DNA from: Phycisphaerae bacterium | Lineage (GTDB): Bacteria > Planctomycetota > Phycisphaerae > UBA1845 | Direction of reading: 5' to 3' | Length of the DNA: 64,000 nucleotides | Assembly (NCBI GenBank): GCA_029260135.1 | Contig: JAJDDV010000051.1 | Coordinates: 1 to 64,000 of the forward strand | Shown here: positions 61,819 through 64,000 of the stretch, piece by piece | Layout: every line of letters starts with the position of its first letter | Position numbering within the stretch: the stretch's first letter is position 1 | The notes under the pieces: generated by a model | Told to the model about the DNA's origin: nothing | Databases searched by the model: none | The model's input: the letters and a program-made list of their open reading frames with translations, nothing else | Position numbers and translations under genes: made by a program

Positions 61819-62658
61819 CTAGACGAGCCGTGCCTGACCGACTTCCTCGTCTATCGGAGTTCCGCATTCGGGGCAGACACCGGACAAATTGCCGCGAAGG
61901 CTGTATCCACACTTCACGCACGACGGAAACAACCTCTCGCAACGGTATCGCTCGCGAAGGAAGAGCAACACGACCCCCGGACCAAACGCCCAGAGTAGAA
62001 CGATCCCTGCAAAGACGAGCGTAGTATAAGTGCCGCGCAAGCAGTAACAGTCCCGCTGCCGCATCACCAAGATATGCGCCGGAACCGCCACAAGAATCTC
62101 CAGGAGGCTTCCTCCGACGAGTCCGCGAATGATACGCCCCATCCGCGTGTATTGATCGCCCTGTCGCCAGTAGACATAGAAAACCCACGCCCAAAGCCCC
62201 CAAATAACGAGCATCCCCACCCATACGCCGCCAATGCCCCAATAGCCCATGTCGTCCATGAGGGGCTCCCACAAGTCCGGCACCTCCAGCACCAGGGCGA
62301 TCAACCCGACACTCAACAACATGGCCATCGCCGCGGCGGCGATGACGGATCCCGTGAGCGAACGACCGGTTGTGGCAAACCGGGTTAACCAGCCGCTCCC
62401 GGGGCGCAGGTACATCCACTGCAGAAAAAGGAGGACGCCCAAGAACAAAGAGACCTCCACAACATAGGTCCATTCGTCCACATCCGAAGCGAATCCACCA
62501 AGCGGCGTACCGAGAAGTCCCGCGGCGCCGAATTCGTCGAAAGCAAAGTTGTTCGCAAGCGGAAGAAAAAGCCAGGCGATACCGGCCACAACGTAGAAGA
62601 TGCCCACGACAAGAATCCAGCGGCGCAAGCGTTGCCCGTTGCGCCGCGCCCGTGTCAT
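61819..62658 (-). CDS. Multi-pass membrane protein with C-terminal zinc ribbon
   Basis: This 279-residue protein has about six transmembrane helices (ILVVGIFYVVAGIAWLFLP, VVEVSLFLGVLLFLQWMYL and others). A C-terminal zinc ribbon follows: CVKCGYSLRGN and CPECGTPIDEE. The ribbon shares the CxxCGYxxRG...CPECG signature of the protein at 4782-5642, where it is at the N-terminus. Its ATG overlaps the TGA of the TldD/PmbA-family gene by four bases, so the two are translationally coupled. The function is unknown; a membrane partner for the protease-like protein is possible. Confidence 0.8.
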   Translation of the reverse strand: MTRARRNGQRLRRWILVVGIFYVVAGIAWLFLPLANNFAFDEFGAAGLLGTPLGGFASDVDEWTYVVEVSLFLGVLLFLQWMYLRPGSGWLTRFATTGRSLTGSVIAAAAMAMLLSVGLIALVLEVPDLWEPLMDDMGYWGIGGVWVGMLVIWGLWAWVFYVYWRQGDQYTRMGRIIRGLVGGSLLEILVAVPAHILVMRQRDCYCLRGTYTTLVFAGIVLLWAFGPGVVLLFLRERYRCERLFPSCVKCGYSLRGNLSGVCPECGTPIDEEVGQARLV

Positions 62659-63998
62659 GAGGATTCTTCCCCACGCTGAACAGGCGACTTCAAAATGGGA
62701 AGCTTGTCGAACTCGCGCTCGATCTTGTTGAGCTCAATCTCGTCGAAGAGCAGAGCCGGCGCAACGATACTCGATGATACACCCATCGTTGAATTGTACA
62801 CCTTACGGTCCCTGCCGGCAGCGAGAATCCGCTTGAGAGAACTCACCGGTACCGGCCCGAACTCCATCCCGCGAATGCGCTCCTCACGACCGTCTTCAAC
62901 GTGGACCTTATAAATGTGAATCGGCGTGCCGAGCGAGCCGTATCCGCCCGGCGCCAGCGACGCGACGCGTAAACCGTAGGTCAATCCTTCGTCACACGCC
63001 GCCTCGATCAGCTTCGCCCTCAGATCCTCGTAGGAGACGCCGTTGGCATCGCTGATGTAGAGACACCCGATGTGCGCCGTCGCATCACCATACCCCCCGC
63101 TTCGACCATGCCCGGTCGTTCTCTTGATCTTTCGCGTCGGCGCCCGACTCGCCAGCAACGTCTGCAGCATGCCGTTTTCGACAAGACTTACGCGTCGCGG
63201 ACGCACGGCTTCGTCGTCAAAACTGTAGGCCCCCGCCAGCACCGCGCCCTCAAACATGATCGGTCCCGGGTCATCGTAGACGCTGAAGCTCTTGGGCAAA
63301 ACGCGCAGCCCGATCTTCTTCTCGAAACTCCGGTCCGCCGAACCGCCCGATCCGACAGGAATCGGCCTGGCGCAGAGACGAGTGGCCAGCAGCGCGTCGA
63401 AGACCAATCCGGCGGCATCCGCCTCGAACAGCACCGGACCGGTGTAGTGCTCGAGAACCGGTGCCCGCCGCAACGCATCCAAATCCGCGCAAAGCCGATC
63501 GACCCGCTCCGACATTTCGGACAATGTCGGCAGACCGCCGACATCCATCGCCACGTACGAAACACGATCGGAAAGCGGCATGCCGTCCACCGCTTGTGTG
63601 GACGCACGCACCTGAATGTACGCACCGGTGTCGGCGTAACGAACACGTGTCCCCTCGGCGTTAACCACCCAGTTGTTGACGGCGCCGGCGAAGAAACTCA
63701 CGCTCGAGTCCTGTATCGCGGGATAGGCTTTGAACCGAGCGGAAAGTTGTTCGATGTTCTTCGCCCACGTCGCCTCATCGAAGGCTATCTCAGCCGATGG
63801 CTCGACGGCCGTCACTGGGTTGCCAGGCGCGAAGTCGTCCGGACGATCCTTGACCGTCTTCTCTCTGAGGTAGGCTTCCTTTCGCGCCAGCGCCTCGACC
63901 GCGCCCTTGTAATCGCGATCGAGCATGCGCCAAATGACATGACGAAGCGCCGCAATGTCGTCATCGAGGGGAAGCGATCCCCGTCCGCCATACGCGCG
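62655..63998 (-). CDS. TldD/PmbA family protein (partial, 5' end outside window)
   Basis: About 447 residues are present; the frame is open to the right edge (the visible start reads AYGGRGSLPLDDDIAALRHV), so the N-terminus is missing. TldD/PmbA features include GGLPTLSEM, HYTGPVLFEADAAG, MFEGAVLAG, FDDEAVRPRRVSLVENG, TTGHGRSGG and SSSIVAPALLFDEIEL near the end. No HExxxH metal site is seen in the visible part, which fits the PmbA/TldE-type partner or a planctomycete-specific branch. Family members act with TldD in peptide maturation or degradation. It ends by overlapping the next gene (ATGA). Confidence 0.88.
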   Translation of the reverse strand, partial: RAYGGRGSLPLDDDIAALRHVIWRMLDRDYKGAVEALARKEAYLREKTVKDRPDDFAPGNPVTAVEPSAEIAFDEATWAKNIEQLSARFKAYPAIQDSSVSFFAGAVNNWVVNAEGTRVRYADTGAYIQVRASTQAVDGMPLSDRVSYVAMDVGGLPTLSEMSERVDRLCADLDALRRAPVLEHYTGPVLFEADAAGLVFDALLATRLCARPIPVGSGGSADRSFEKKIGLRVLPKSFSVYDDPGPIMFEGAVLAGAYSFDDEAVRPRRVSLVENGMLQTLLASRAPTRKIKRTTGHGRSGGYGDATAHIGCLYISDANGVSYEDLRAKLIEAACDEGLTYGLRVASLAPGGYGSLGTPIHIYKVHVEDGREERIRGMEFGPVPVSSLKRILAAGRDRKVYNSTMGVSSSIVAPALLFDEIELNKIEREFDKLPILKSPVQRGEESS

Positions 63999-64000
63999 AC

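Overview
The window looks like a GC-rich chromosomal segment of a planctomycete, probably Phycisphaerae-like. This is inferred from several traits: an IPTL-type C-terminal sorting tail, secreted proteins carrying dockerin-like D-x-D-x-D-G calcium loops, a pseudopilin with a degenerate H-X9-DG tail, and membrane proteins carrying a CxxCGYxxRG/CPECG zinc ribbon. An Omp85/BamA protein indicates an outer membrane. No phage, IS element, plasmid function or CRISPR array is visible. Long ORFs antisense to real genes are GC-rich shadows and were discarded.

Layout. 1-9 kb is mostly small cell-envelope genes: a sorted surface protein end, a TlpA-like protein, a 26-residue hydrophobic micro-protein with its own RBS and terminator, a secreted M28 peptidase with dockerin-like repeats, two zinc-ribbon/membrane proteins, a COG1579 zinc-ribbon protein, a FlgM-like protein, an amidase lipoprotein and a 74-residue lipoprotein. 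9-16.5 kb holds ileS, an orphan dockerin fragment, a structured intergenic stretch ending in a strong terminator, cysC, and a nucleotidyltransferase-like / TPM / LemA operon. 16.7-20.5 kb is a cyclic-di-GMP module: an HDOD protein overlapping a REC-GGDEF-REC-GAF-HD-GYP protein. 20.9-25.9 kb holds a secreted serine protease, then a lipoprotein, pgsA and ribBA on the + strand.

25.9-35.6 kb reads leftward: a secreted LolA-like/DUF2092-like protein, bamA, then the core operon glmU(short)-prs-rplY-pth-rpsF-ssb-rplI-dnaB, followed on its upstream side by tRNA-Gln(UUG). rpsR is not at its usual place between ssb and rplI, and GlmU lacks the acetyltransferase half. 36-46 kb holds a second small lipoprotein related to the one at 8.8 kb, a pseudopilin coupled to a zinc-ribbon protein, a TIGR03960-like radical SAM protein, smc, and a membrane-anchored HDOD protein. 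46.4-55.6 kb holds a PAS histidine kinase beside a polysaccharide cluster: Wzz-like, GT4, Wzy/O-antigen ligase, GT39-like and a divergent methyltransferase. 55.7-64 kb holds fxsA, an esterase-fold PKD lipoprotein with the nucleophile serine replaced by leucine, pheT, pheS, larE, a zinc-ribbon membrane protein and a TldD/PmbA-family protein running off the right end.

The most unusual items are the micro-protein at 1.6 kb, the paired tiny lipoproteins, the structured intergenic RNA candidate near 13 kb, the multi-domain c-di-GMP protein, the dead esterase coupled to pheT, and the short GlmU. No wholly new multi-gene system can be claimed from sequence alone.
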